From Rikenellaceae bacterium (GTDB lineage: Bacteria > Bacteroidota > Bacteroidia > Bacteroidales > Rikenellaceae), in assembly GCA_015059845.1 (NCBI GenBank), contig SUZR01000003.1:124001-188000 (forward strand): a stretch of DNA of 64,000 nucleotides, read 5' to 3'. The notes under the pieces were generated by a model that saw only the letters and a program-made list of their open reading frames with translations, had not been told where the DNA came from and ran no database searches. The first letter of the stretch is position 1, and each line of letters starts with the position of its first letter. Position numbers and translations under genes: made by a program. Positions 1 through 7,905 of the stretch are shown piece by piece.

Positions 1-12
1 TTCTCATACGAA

Positions 13-59
13 CAAAGATACTCAAAAAATCTATTCTTTGAAAAAAATGAGTATATTTG
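13..59. promoter_or_regulatory. Possible divergent promoter elements upstream of the GDPD gene
   Basis: TATATTTG at 52-59 on the plus strand fits the Bacteroidota -7 consensus TAnnTTTG and lies 28 bases before the ATG at 88. CAAAGATA at 13-20 is the same element (TATCTTTG) facing left, which would serve a gene beyond the left edge. I see no well-spaced -33 TTTG for either, so this rests on the -7 boxes alone. Confidence 0.4.
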
Positions 60-87
60 TCAATAGAAACCTAAAAACTAAAACCGT

Positions 88-1167
88 ATGAAAAGATTTA
101 TACTCTCGCTATTGATGTGTATTCCTCTTTTTGCCATTGCTGCGCCCAAAAATCACCCTACGATGTTTGCCCACCGAGGCTGTTGGAGTAAAAACGAGGC
201 TAAAGAATTTGTTGTTCCCGAAAATAGCCTACCAGCAGTGGCTATGGCCAGGAAGATGGGCTACACGGGCATTGAATGCGACGTACACTACACAAAAGAT
301 AAGCGTATGGTTATCCTTCACGATGCTACGCTCAACCGTACTATGCGCCGTGCATCCGACTACTCGAAGCTCGACAAGCCGGTACGCCTGGCTGACCTGA
401 CGTTTGAGGAGCTGCGCCGCGATTATGTGCTTGAGTCAGCTAATCCCGAGTGGCGAACACCTATTCCAACGCTCGAGGAGCTGCTTGCCGAGTGCAAGAA
501 GCACGGCATAATGCCAATGCTGCATAGTGCCATTATGGACTCTTATCACGTAGCACAGGAGATGTTTGGCGACGAGTGGATTTGCTTCACGGGTGGCGTG
601 GAGCATATGCAGCAGGTTCGCAAGTTCTCAAACTGCATTATTTTGCTTGCTATCAACGACGGCTCGGCCGAGGATAACATCGCCCGTCTGGAGCAGATTG
701 GTGGCCGCTGCGGAATCTCTACGATGAATTATAAGCTCTATACCCCTGAGTTCTGCAAGGCTCTCACCGAGCGCGGATATATCGTTCAGGCCTCTATTTT
801 TCCCGCTCCGCACGAGGCTATCGCACAGCGAAATGGCATTAGTTATCAGCTAACCGACTTCTCGATTATGCCCGACCACAAACCTATACACAAAGGCAGC
901 GGCAAGCTGATTGCCAAAACACAAGATGTTACTTGGGAGTGGAAGAGTAATGACAAATTAGAGCGCGGAGGTCTGACGCTTGATATTGAATTTGAGGGCG
1001 AGATCGAGATTACCATCAACAACGACCGAAAATATACCCTCACTCGAGACACTCGCGGAAAAGATATTATCGGCGACCGCTTCTTCAACAAAGCCCCCTC
1101 CGTTAAGGTCACCGCCAAACAAGGCGCACACATAAAAAAAGCCACCGCAAAGGTGTATGCATATTAA
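88..1167 (+). CDS. Secreted glycerophosphodiester phosphodiesterase (GDPD) family protein
   Basis: The 359-residue protein begins with a signal peptide (about residues 1-19, cleavage near AIA-AP), so it is probably periplasmic. It has the GDPD TIM-barrel signature: HRG at 29-31, ENS at 45-47, ECD at 63-65 and HDATLNRT from residue 78. Family members hydrolyse glycerophosphodiesters to an alcohol and glycerol-3-phosphate using a metal bound by the Glu and Asp of these motifs. After IPTLEELL the usual third acidic strand (typically IEIK) reads MLHSAI, so one metal-site position differs from the textbook enzyme. About 80 C-terminal residues beyond the barrel look like a beta domain. It is monocistronic and ends at a strong terminator shared with the gene opposite. 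The family is secure; the substrate is not. Confidence 0.85.
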   Translation: MKRFILSLLMCIPLFAIAAPKNHPTMFAHRGCWSKNEAKEFVVPENSLPAVAMARKMGYTGIECDVHYTKDKRMVILHDATLNRTMRRASDYSKLDKPVRLADLTFEELRRDYVLESANPEWRTPIPTLEELLAECKKHGIMPMLHSAIMDSYHVAQEMFGDEWICFTGGVEHMQQVRKFSNCIILLAINDGSAEDNIARLEQIGGRCGISTMNYKLYTPEFCKALTERGYIVQASIFPAPHEAIAQRNGISYQLTDFSIMPDHKPIHKGSGKLIAKTQDVTWEWKSNDKLERGGLTLDIEFEGEIEITINNDRKYTLTRDTRGKDIIGDRFFNKAPSVKVTAKQGAHIKKATAKVYAY

Positions 1168-1170
1168 ATA

Positions 1171-1198
1171 AAAAAGCCTAACAAATGTTAGGCTTTTT
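1171..1198. terminator. Bidirectional terminator between the GDPD and nitroreductase genes
   Basis: A perfect 12-base inverted repeat (AAAAAGCCTAAC, 1171-1182; GTTAGGCTTTTT, 1187-1198) encloses a four-base loop. A-runs and T-runs on both sides make it functional in either direction. The convergent nitroreductase gene reads into it: its last three codons (KKA) and stop lie in one arm. Confidence 0.9.
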
Positions 1199-1835
1199 TA
1201 TTTAATATCAGATTCTCCACACCAATCTTCGGTACATAATGCACCCCGTCGTGACGATAATAATTATGGTTGTCGGTAGTTGAAATCTCGACAAGGCGGA
1301 TGTTATCAATTCCGCGGCCAATGGCCAGGATTAACAGTGGCTCCAGCTCGAGTGATAACGCCTGCTGCACAGCTTTGCGGTCGAAGGCTCCAATGCATAT
1401 ACCGTTCAGGCCAATCTCCACCGCCTGCAACAACATACTCTGCGCCGCAATACCCATATCCACACTCACATATCTATCCTCCGGCACGGTAGAACAGATG
1501 ACAATAAATGCATTGGGCTCACTCCCCTTCTCAGGCAAGTGCAACTCAGGTAAAGCACCCCCAAGACGAATATGTGGCAAAACTGCCGAGGCCTCATCCG
1601 CAAGCACAGGGCGAAAGCGTAGCACCTGCTGATTACGGGCCGAAGGGACCTTTGTAGCTACCTCAATTATTCGTCGCAATTGGTCCTCGCGCACCTTAAA
1701 CGATGAGTCATAGGCTCGATGGCTGCGATTCTTCTCCAGAAGGCGCATAAGATTTCGATGATTAGAGGTACGCTTCGGCGCTGAGCCGCCACGCATATAC
1801 TCCTCCATCTTCTTACCCAGGTAGTCGTCCGCCAT
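1188..1835 (-). CDS. Nitroreductase family protein
   Basis: The 215-residue protein has the N-terminal nitroreductase signature NRSHRAYDSSF (family pattern RRSxRxY) and the SARNQQ segment that corresponds to the FMN-phosphate site. It also has the conserved D-M-G-I-A-A-Q-S-M-L-L-Q-A stretch around residue 125. The family are FMN-dependent NAD(P)H oxidoreductases that act on quinones, nitro compounds or flavins; the physiological substrate cannot be read from sequence. It is the last gene of a leftward three-gene unit, starting 1 base after the membrane protein stops. Its C-terminal codons are inside the terminator stem. Confidence 0.85.
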   Translation of the reverse strand: MADDYLGKKMEEYMRGGSAPKRTSNHRNLMRLLEKNRSHRAYDSSFKVREDQLRRIIEVATKVPSARNQQVLRFRPVLADEASAVLPHIRLGGALPELHLPEKGSEPNAFIVICSTVPEDRYVSVDMGIAAQSMLLQAVEIGLNGICIGAFDRKAVQQALSLELEPLLILAIGRGIDNIRLVEISTTDNHNYYRHDGVHYVPKIGVENLILNKKA

Positions 1836-1836
1836 A

Positions 1837-2400
1837 CTATATATATATTAATAAATAGCCCGATGCCACGTAAGCGACCAAATAACTAACAATGAAGGCT
1901 ACCACGCCCTTACCGTTTCTTATGTTTGTGGACTCCGAAAAGGCCTTATAGCTCCAATAGAAATACCATACGCTAACCAACAACGAAACAACTCCGATTA
2001 TCGAAAGCAGATTAGCATACTCCATAATGCGAGCCACATTACCATCCATAGCCAAGCCCACAACGCTTCTAACCATAGGGAATGCGAACATAAGCAACAT
2101 CACATCAAACGGAATACGGGCAAAGAGATTATATCCGGCTACGCTCCAGAAATGCACCTTCGAGCGCGACACGACCACAGCCGCAACATACAGCACCGCA
2201 GAAAAGAGAAGCCACACCGCAATCTGCTGCAGCGTAGCCTTCCACAGTGCACCACCAGCGTAATTTACTTGGGTAATTGACGTAACACGCAACCCCACCT
2301 GCCAACAATATACGGCCGTGAGAATCATCGCCACAATGCCCCAGCATATAGCCTGACGCAGCGGCAGAAAGCGGAAAGGATTTTTTAGTTTCTCAAGCAT
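1837..2400 (-). CDS. Polytopic membrane protein, YIP1-like
   Basis: This is a 187-residue hydrophobic protein with about five predicted membrane segments (near residues 17-35, 55-78, 95-115, 128-150 and 165-187). The N-terminal segment (LKNPFRFLPLRQAICWG) and overall layout resemble bacterial YIP1-domain proteins, but no catalytic motif is visible. It sits between the DUF2089 regulator-like protein (8 bases upstream) and the nitroreductase (1 base downstream), so the three are almost certainly co-transcribed. The function is unknown and the YIP1 assignment is tentative. Confidence 0.6.
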   Translation of the reverse strand: MLEKLKNPFRFLPLRQAICWGIVAMILTAVYCWQVGLRVTSITQVNYAGGALWKATLQQIAVWLLFSAVLYVAAVVVSRSKVHFWSVAGYNLFARIPFDVMLLMFAFPMVRSVVGLAMDGNVARIMEYANLLSIIGVVSLLVSVWYFYWSYKAFSESTNIRNGKGVVAFIVSYLVAYVASGYLLIYI

Positions 2401-2408
2401 CTCACACG

Positions 2409-2699
2409 CTAATCATTATTATCAAGACTCTGCAAATGCTCCAACTCCGCAATCACATCGTCCATACGGTTACGTACCGATGGATAACTCAAATCCATCT
2501 TCTGTGCCAACGCCTTTAGCGAGCCGTTACATAGCACGAAATCCCCCACAAAGCGTAAGTCATCCTCCTTGAGTCGCATCAATACCGGCAGGGGATAGTC
2601 ACCCTCAATAGTTGTGTCACACTCGGCACAATGCATCATATGTACCTGCAACACTTCGCCGCACGATGGACAAATCTTTGGCAATCGCTTCTTACCCAT
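2409..2699 (-). CDS. DUF2089 family protein (zinc ribbon plus helix-turn-helix)
   Basis: The 96-residue protein has two Cys pairs (C10/C13 and C24/C27) that form a short zinc ribbon. A helix-turn-helix-like segment follows (GSLKALAQKMDLSYPSVRNR, about residues 59-78), with an acidic tail. This matches the DUF2089 family, small presumed DNA-binding proteins of unknown target. As first gene of the operon with the membrane protein and nitroreductase, it may be an autoregulator; that is an inference. A TAATTTTG -7 box lies upstream at 2741-2748. Confidence 0.8.
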   Translation of the reverse strand: MGKKRLPKICPSCGEVLQVHMMHCAECDTTIEGDYPLPVLMRLKEDDLRFVGDFVLCNGSLKALAQKMDLSYPSVRNRMDDVIAELEHLQSLDNND

Positions 2700-3030
2700 A
2701 TATATTTTTTAATGTTTTACACTCTCGCTACAATCCGCATCAAAATTACGATGCAAATCATCTGTTCCAACTTCCGCAATCTCGGGCGTCGAAAGTAGCT
2801 CTAACTCTAAAGAAATAAAGATGATAAAAGGAAATTTTGCATAGTATATTCCCCACAAATCAATCTTTCTTGAACAAAGTTAACATTTTATTTAACATTT
2901 CACAATTTTTTCTTAACATTATTCAACCTTTTTCACATTTTCACAACAAAATAGGCATATTTATACACGACTGCATAAAAAAAACGGTCACCCCTCGCGG
3001 GATGACCGTCAAGCCAATATTATAATAATA
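2700..3030. other. Intergenic region: DUF2089 promoter, TTAACATT repeats, TPR-gene terminator
   Basis: The right part holds the terminator described at 2977-3009. On the minus strand TAATTTTG (2748 to 2741), preceded by TTGG about 18-19 bases upstream (plus-strand CCAA near 2767-2770), is a plausible promoter for the DUF2089 operon. Between 2880 and 2920 the octamer TTAACATT occurs three times (2880, 2892, 2913) in very A+T-rich DNA. I see no credible gene; the short open frame here has no coding character. Confidence 0.5.
2977..3009 (-). terminator. Rho-independent terminator of the gyrA / TPR unit
   Basis: Read leftward, an 11-bp stem starting ACGGTCA with one G-U pair closes a four-base loop and is followed by eight U. 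It sits 21 bases past the TPR-gene stop. Confidence 0.92.
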
Positions 3031-4392
3031 TTAGTTAGCCTTCAAAGCCTCCAAAGCCTTGTTGTACTTCTCATACTTAGGCATCATACCCTCCTCGTCA
3101 CGAAGACGGAAAGTCAACACCTTCAAAGTCTCAACAGTAGGCAAGCTGTTGGGGTTAAGCTCGTAAGCAGCCTCCAATACGGGAACAGCAGCCTTGTAGC
3201 TTGCGATAACCTTATCCTGATCAGCCTTCCACTCTGCGTTGCTCTTATAGTCGCGCTTGCTAATCTCCTCGTTCAAAGCGTCACCCTTATAGATGTGCAA
3301 CAAACCGAGGTTGAAAGCAGCCTGAGCATCCTTGGGATCCAACTCAACAACCTTTGTGAATGAGTTGATAGCCTCATCGTAGTTCTTCATTGAGTTGAAC
3401 ATAATAGCACGGCCATTCCAGAGGTCCTTATTCTGAGGATCCTTTGCCAAAGCACCGTCAACCATTGCAACCAACTCCTGAGGATCACCTACGGGGTTCT
3501 CGGGATCAGTATAGATAGTAATCAAGCCCTCGATGATACGAGTGTTAGCGGGGAACTTAGCCATACCCTCCATCAAAACCTGCTTTGCACGCTCCATATT
3601 AGCTACACGTACAGAAGAGTCCTTCTGGCCATAGTAAGCGTGGAAGAGGTAGTAGTAGATAAAGCCGTCAGCATCGGTATAACCAGCCTCCAAAGCCTTT
3701 GAAAGAACCTCAGCACCCTTAGCGAATGAAGCGGGGTTAGTAGAGCCATCAACTACGTAGAGGTAACCAGCGTAGTAGAGGTAGTCGTTCTTAACATCGC
3801 CCTTGTAACCGGGAGTCTGCTGAGTGTTGTATGCTGCCATATAGTTCTGAGCAGCCTTCTCTGCTAAACCTGCATCCAAGCATACGTTACCCATAGTGTT
3901 GTAGTAGTTCTCAACCTTAGCCAAGCCGTCAGCAACCTTTGAAGCCTGCTTTGCATCCAACTCCATAGCCTTCTTGAATGAAGCAACAGCCTCTGCAGCC
4001 AGGTCACCCTCCTTAACAGCCTGAGTTACAATCCAGGTAACAACCTTACCGTCTGCAGTGTAAACCTTAACCCAAGGATAAACGTGCTCGTTAACAGCCT
4101 TACCATTGAGCTGAACACCAGCGTTCTGAGTATCAGCCTTACCCAAAGTCAAGGCAAGCATTGCCTCCTCCATACCAACGAACAAACCGTTGATAGGAGC
4201 ATTTACAGCCTCGTAGTAAGCGTTACCACGTGCGAGCCAAGTAGCAGCCTTGCTACCCTTCTTTGCATCTTTTGAATCTGCATCGGCCTTATCCAACTTT
4301 GCTACGATAGCAGCCTTGTTGACCTTCTGCGCATTTGCCATTGGTGCTGCCATAAGCGTAATGGCCATCACCGCGAGAATTAATCTTTTCAT
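3031..4392 (-). CDS. Secreted tetratricopeptide-repeat protein
   Basis: The 453-residue protein has a signal peptide (about residues 1-21, cleavage near ANA-QK). The body is alpha-helical with TPR-type repeats, clearest in the C-terminal half (NYDEAINSFTKVVELDPKDA, then AAFNLGLLHIYKG). TPR proteins are protein-interaction scaffolds, and the signal peptide puts this one in the periplasm. It lies 66 bases downstream of gyrA on the same strand with no terminator between, so it is probably co-transcribed. The codons are strongly biased, consistent with abundant expression. No enzymatic motif is visible and the partner is unknown. Confidence 0.8.
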   Translation of the reverse strand: MKRLILAVMAITLMAAPMANAQKVNKAAIVAKLDKADADSKDAKKGSKAATWLARGNAYYEAVNAPINGLFVGMEEAMLALTLGKADTQNAGVQLNGKAVNEHVYPWVKVYTADGKVVTWIVTQAVKEGDLAAEAVASFKKAMELDAKQASKVADGLAKVENYYNTMGNVCLDAGLAEKAAQNYMAAYNTQQTPGYKGDVKNDYLYYAGYLYVVDGSTNPASFAKGAEVLSKALEAGYTDADGFIYYYLFHAYYGQKDSSVRVANMERAKQVLMEGMAKFPANTRIIEGLITIYTDPENPVGDPQELVAMVDGALAKDPQNKDLWNGRAIMFNSMKNYDEAINSFTKVVELDPKDAQAAFNLGLLHIYKGDALNEEISKRDYKSNAEWKADQDKVIASYKAAVPVLEAAYELNPNSLPTVETLKVLTFRLRDEEGMMPKYEKYNKALEALKAN

Positions 4393-4458
4393 AATTAAAT
4401 TCTGTTTAATGAAAAAACGTTTTACTTTATTTGTTTATTGTCTATTCGTGTCATTTTA

Positions 4459-7032
4459 TTATTCAGCACTCTGCTCCTCTGTCTGAACTGTAGGCTCTGC
4501 ATTAGGCTCCGTCATACCCTCAGCGCCACCCTCTACAACAGCTGTTGCGTCGATTTCCTCCTCCTCGCTAACAGGCACAGCCATCACCGAAGCGATAACA
4601 TCACCCTCGCGCAGGTTGATAATCTTCACACCCTGCGTAGCACGGCCAGCAACGCGAATCTGCTCTACCTTGGTACGAATTGTAACACCCGAGCGGTTGA
4701 TAATCATCAAGTCGTTCTCGTCCGTCACGGCCTGGATAGCAATCAGGTCACCTGTCTTCTCGGTAATGTTGATTGTCTTAACACCCTTACCGCCACGGTT
4801 TGTCACACGATACTCGTCAAGGTCAGTACGCTTACCAAAGCCATTCTCCGAGAGAACCAATACATCCTGCTTAGAGTCGGGCTCGATACAAATCATACCG
4901 ATAACCTCGTCACCCTCATCAAGTGTGATACCTCTTACGCCGGCACCCACACGACCGATAGGACGCACCGTACTCTCATTGAAGCGGATAGCCTTACCAC
5001 CACGTGCGGCAATCATAATCTCAGCCTCGCCGCTGGTAATCTTAGCCTCGAGCAGCTGGTCACCCTCGCGGATAACAATCGCATTCACACCATTCTGGCG
5101 AGGACGTGAGTATGCCTCCAGCTTAGTCTTCTTAACAACACCCTCGCGAGTACACATCACGATGTAGTTATTGTTGATGTACTCCGCATCGTTAAGATTC
5201 TTGGTATTAATATATGCACGTACCTTGTCATCGGGCTCAATCTGGATGATATTCTGGATAGCGCGACCCTTCGATGCGCGTGTTCCCTCGGGAATATCGT
5301 AAACCTTAAGCCAGTAGCAACGACCCTTCTCGGTAAAGAATATCATCGTGTTGTGCATTGACGCCACGTAGATATGCTCGATGAAGTCCTCGTCGCGCGT
5401 TGCACTACCCTTCATACCCACACCACCGCGGTTCTGGATACGATACTCTGCCAACGGCGTACGCTTGATGTAACCCATATGCGAGATGGTGATAACCATA
5501 TCATCATCAGCGTAGAAATCCTCAGGATTGAACTCCTCCGAAGAGTAAACAATCTCGGTGCGGCGCTCATCGCCATACTTCTCCTTCACCTCGATAAGTT
5601 CATCCTTTACAATCTGCATCTGCATCTCCACGCTTGCCAATACATCGTTGAAGTAGTTAATCTTGCGCTCCAGCTCAGCGTGCTCGGCCTCCAGTTTCTC
5701 AACCTCCAAGCCTGTAAGCTGACGCAGACGCATCTCGGTGATTGCGGCAGTCTGCAACTCACTCAAACCGAAACGCTCCTGCAAAGCCTGCTTTGCCAAT
5801 TCGTTATTACGAGAGCTTCTGATAATATGTACAACTTCATCAATATTATCCTGCGCAATGATAAGACCCTTAACGATGTGCATACGCTCCTCTGCCTTCT
5901 TCAAATCGAAGCGCGTGCGACGTACAATAACATCGTGACGATGCTCCACAAAGTGCTTAACCAAATCCTTGAGGTTGAGCAACATCGGGCGGCCATTCAC
6001 CAATGCGATATTATTCACTGCAAACGACGTCTGCAACTGAGTATTCTTAAAGAGCGTATTCAGCACCACATTTGCCGAGGCATCCTTCTTGACGAAGATT
6101 GTGATACGCATACCATTGCGGTCACTCTCATCGTTGATATACGAGATACCCTCAATCTTCTTGTCGTTAACCATCTCGCCGATTTTCTTAATCATCTCGG
6201 CCTTGTTAACCATATAGGGAATCTCTGTCACAACGATACACTCACGACCCGAAGGCATAGTCTCAATCTCGGTGCGGGCACGCATCATAACGCGACCACG
6301 ACCTGTCATCAACGCCTCCTTAACACCCTCATAACCATAAATCAACGCTCCTGTGGGGAAGTCGGGGCCCTTAACATACTTGAGCAACTCCTCGCACTCG
6401 CAATCGGGGTTGTCCACATAGGCGCAGCAAGCGTCAACAACCTCTCCCAAGTTGTGGGGAGCCATATTGGTTGCCATACCTACGGCGATACCGCTCGCAC
6501 CATTCACCAACAGCAAAGGAATCTTTGTCGGCAATACGGTGGGCTCCTTTAGTGTATCATCGAAGTTTGTAGTCCAATCGATAGTCTCCTTCTCGATGTC
6601 GGCCATAACCTCGTCGGTAATCTTCTGCATACGTGCCTCGGTGTAACGCATCGCAGCGGCCGAGTCACCATCCATAGAACCGAAGTTACCCTGACCCTCA
6701 ACCAGCGGATAACGCATAGCCCAATCCTGCGCCATACGAACCATAGCCTCATACACTGAGCTATCGCCGTGGGGGTGGAACTTACCGAGCACGTCACCGA
6801 CGATACGCGCCGACTTACGTGTAGGCTTATCCGAGTATAAGTTCAACTCGGCACTCATATCGTACAAGATACGACGATGTACGGGCTTCAGACCATCGCG
6901 CACATCGGGCAACGCACGCGACACGATAACCGACATCGAGTAGTCGATATAGGCCGACTTCATCTGCTCCTCAATATTGATGGGAATAATTCTACCCGTC
7001 AATCCAGCATTCTTATCTTCTTCAGTCAACAT
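4459..7032 (-). CDS. gyrA: DNA gyrase subunit A
   Basis: The 857-residue protein is of normal GyrA length. It forms the DNA breakage-reunion subunit of gyrase, which introduces negative supercoils with GyrB. The catalytic Tyr is Y130 in [10 protein letters not shown]. The quinolone-determining helix reads [17 protein letters not shown], with Ser91 at the E. coli Ser83 position and Glu95 at Asp87, so the classical resistance Ser is wild type. The C-terminal beta-pinwheel repeats are present, with TNRGGKG corresponding to the GyrA box (consensus QRRGGKG) but not exact. An acidic tail ([14 protein letters not shown]) ends the protein. gyrB is not in this window. A TACTTTTG -7 box lies upstream. 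Confidence 0.97.
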   Translation of the reverse strand: MLTEEDKNAGLTGRIIPINIEEQMKSAYIDYSMSVIVSRALPDVRDGLKPVHRRILYDMSAELNLYSDKPTRKSARIVGDVLGKFHPHGDSSVYEAMVRMAQDWAMRYPLVEGQGNFGSMDGDSAAAMRYTEARMQKITDEVMADIEKETIDWTTNFDDTLKEPTVLPTKIPLLLVNGASGIAVGMATNMAPHNLGEVVDACCAYVDNPDCECEELLKYVKGPDFPTGALIYGYEGVKEALMTGRGRVMMRARTEIETMPSGRECIVVTEIPYMVNKAEMIKKIGEMVNDKKIEGISYINDESDRNGMRITIFVKKDASANVVLNTLFKNTQLQTSFAVNNIALVNGRPMLLNLKDLVKHFVEHRHDVIVRRTRFDLKKAEERMHIVKGLIIAQDNIDEVVHIIRSSRNNELAKQALQERFGLSELQTAAITEMRLRQLTGLEVEKLEAEHAELERKINYFNDVLASVEMQMQIVKDELIEVKEKYGDERRTEIVYSSEEFNPEDFYADDDMVITISHMGYIKRTPLAEYRIQNRGGVGMKGSATRDEDFIEHIYVASMHNTMIFFTEKGRCYWLKVYDIPEGTRASKGRAIQNIIQIEPDDKVRAYINTKNLNDAEYINNNYIVMCTREGVVKKTKLEAYSRPRQNGVNAIVIREGDQLLEAKITSGEAEIMIAARGGKAIRFNESTVRPIGRVGAGVRGITLDEGDEVIGMICIEPDSKQDVLVLSENGFGKRTDLDEYRVTNRGGKGVKTINITEKTGDLIAIQAVTDENDLMIINRSGVTIRTKVEQIRVAGRATQGVKIINLREGDVIASVMAVPVSEEEEIDATAVVEGGAEGMTEPNAEPTVQTEEQSAE

Positions 7033-7080
7033 ATTTATAACCTTAAAAATTAGCGCTTCGAGCGCACTCTTTTAATTAAG

Positions 7081-7088
7081 CAAAAGTA
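7081..7088 (-). promoter_or_regulatory. Putative -7 promoter element of gyrA
   Basis: On the minus strand this reads TACTTTTG, matching TAnnTTTG, 49 bases upstream of the gyrA ATG. A GCGCT-TCG-AGCGC mini-hairpin lies in the leader near 7050-7063. No good -33 box is seen at 19-base spacing. Confidence 0.45.
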
Positions 7089-7194
7089 CTCATTTTTTCG
7101 CAAATAACCAATTTTAACATCTGTTTTTACTCTTATAAAGAGTATTTCTTCGCAAAACACCCTATTTTTGCCCGTTTTCAGGCGATTTGAGAGC

Positions 7195-7232
7195 AAAAAA
7201 AATTTCCCTCGACACTCTGTCGAGGGAAATTT
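7195..7232 (-). terminator. Terminator after lolA
   Basis: A perfect 15-bp inverted repeat (arms 7200-7214 and 7218-7232, loop CTC) is followed on the minus strand by a U-rich run. It ends the long plsC-to-lolA leftward block. Confidence 0.95.
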
Positions 7233-7254
7233 ACTCTCATTGGCGTTTTCTCGA

Positions 7255-7851
7255 CTAACGGAAGTCGATTATCTCATACTCCTTATACTTCGTCTTATCG
7301 AAACTCTCGACCTTAGCCTTACGCTTATCGAGCGACACCACATCGACAACGATTACATCATCATAGAGTTTATACTCCAGACGCTCGGGACGTCCAGATG
7401 TGGCATTCACCGTAAGGTATATATCGCCCTCAATCGCAGGGTCTGTTGAGCGCAGATGGATGGTCTTGCTGCCACCCGTTTCCGCATACACATCCGACTC
7501 ATAACCCGCATCCACAAAGTCGAAGCATCGCGTGGGATTGTCCAGTACATTTCGGCTCGTAAGGTCAACATTATCAACATTTATCTCCTCACGATTGTGG
7601 TCCACCTCGTAGCGCACCTTACCATCCGAATAGACCTCCGCAGCATCGAGCGCAATGTAATACGCATCACCCGCCACAGAGTACTCGCCCGTAGCTTTAT
7701 AGTCGCCAGCCACGACCTTAAACTCAGCATCGTAAGCACCCAGCGCCTCGACATATTGTGCCACGCGCTGCAACATAGACTTCGACTTCTCATCGGCAGC
7801 TGCCGAGAGAGCGAAAGAGAGAACCAAAGCCAATAATACAAGTTTGCGCAT
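7255..7851 (-). CDS. lolA: LolA-like outer-membrane lipoprotein carrier protein
   Basis: The 198-residue protein has an N-terminal signal peptide (about residues 1-19, LSAAADE). The sequence is predicted all-beta and matches the divergent LolA-like family of Bacteroidota, including the GDAYYIALDAAEVYSDGK strand pair. LolA ferries lipoproteins from the LolCDE complex across the periplasm. It is the last gene of the block, 54 bases downstream of ftsK. Placement after ftsK is a common arrangement for this family, which supports the call. Similarity to E. coli LolA is weak, so the exact role is inferred. Confidence 0.75.
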   Translation of the reverse strand: MRKLVLLALVLSFALSAAADEKSKSMLQRVAQYVEALGAYDAEFKVVAGDYKATGEYSVAGDAYYIALDAAEVYSDGKVRYEVDHNREEINVDNVDLTSRNVLDNPTRCFDFVDAGYESDVYAETGGSKTIHLRSTDPAIEGDIYLTVNATSGRPERLEYKLYDDVIVVDVVSLDKRKAKVESFDKTKYKEYEIIDFR

Positions 7852-7905
7852 AACTACTCCTTTTTTAAGAAAACGTACTACACAGCATAAATATTATGCC
7901 GCAGA
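7852..7905. other. Short ftsK-lolA gap
   Basis: The 54 bases between ftsK and lolA carry no terminator, consistent with co-transcription of the two genes. Confidence 0.5.

Noticed and set aside
2837..3025. Small open frame in the TPR/DUF2089 intergenic region
   Set aside because: It lies in A+T-rich DNA, runs through the TPR-gene terminator, and has no coding signal.
5374..6552. Long plus-strand open frame (392 codons) opposite gyrA
   Set aside because: It is fully antisense to a clear gyrA, has no family motif, and its composition is the complement of gyrA codons.
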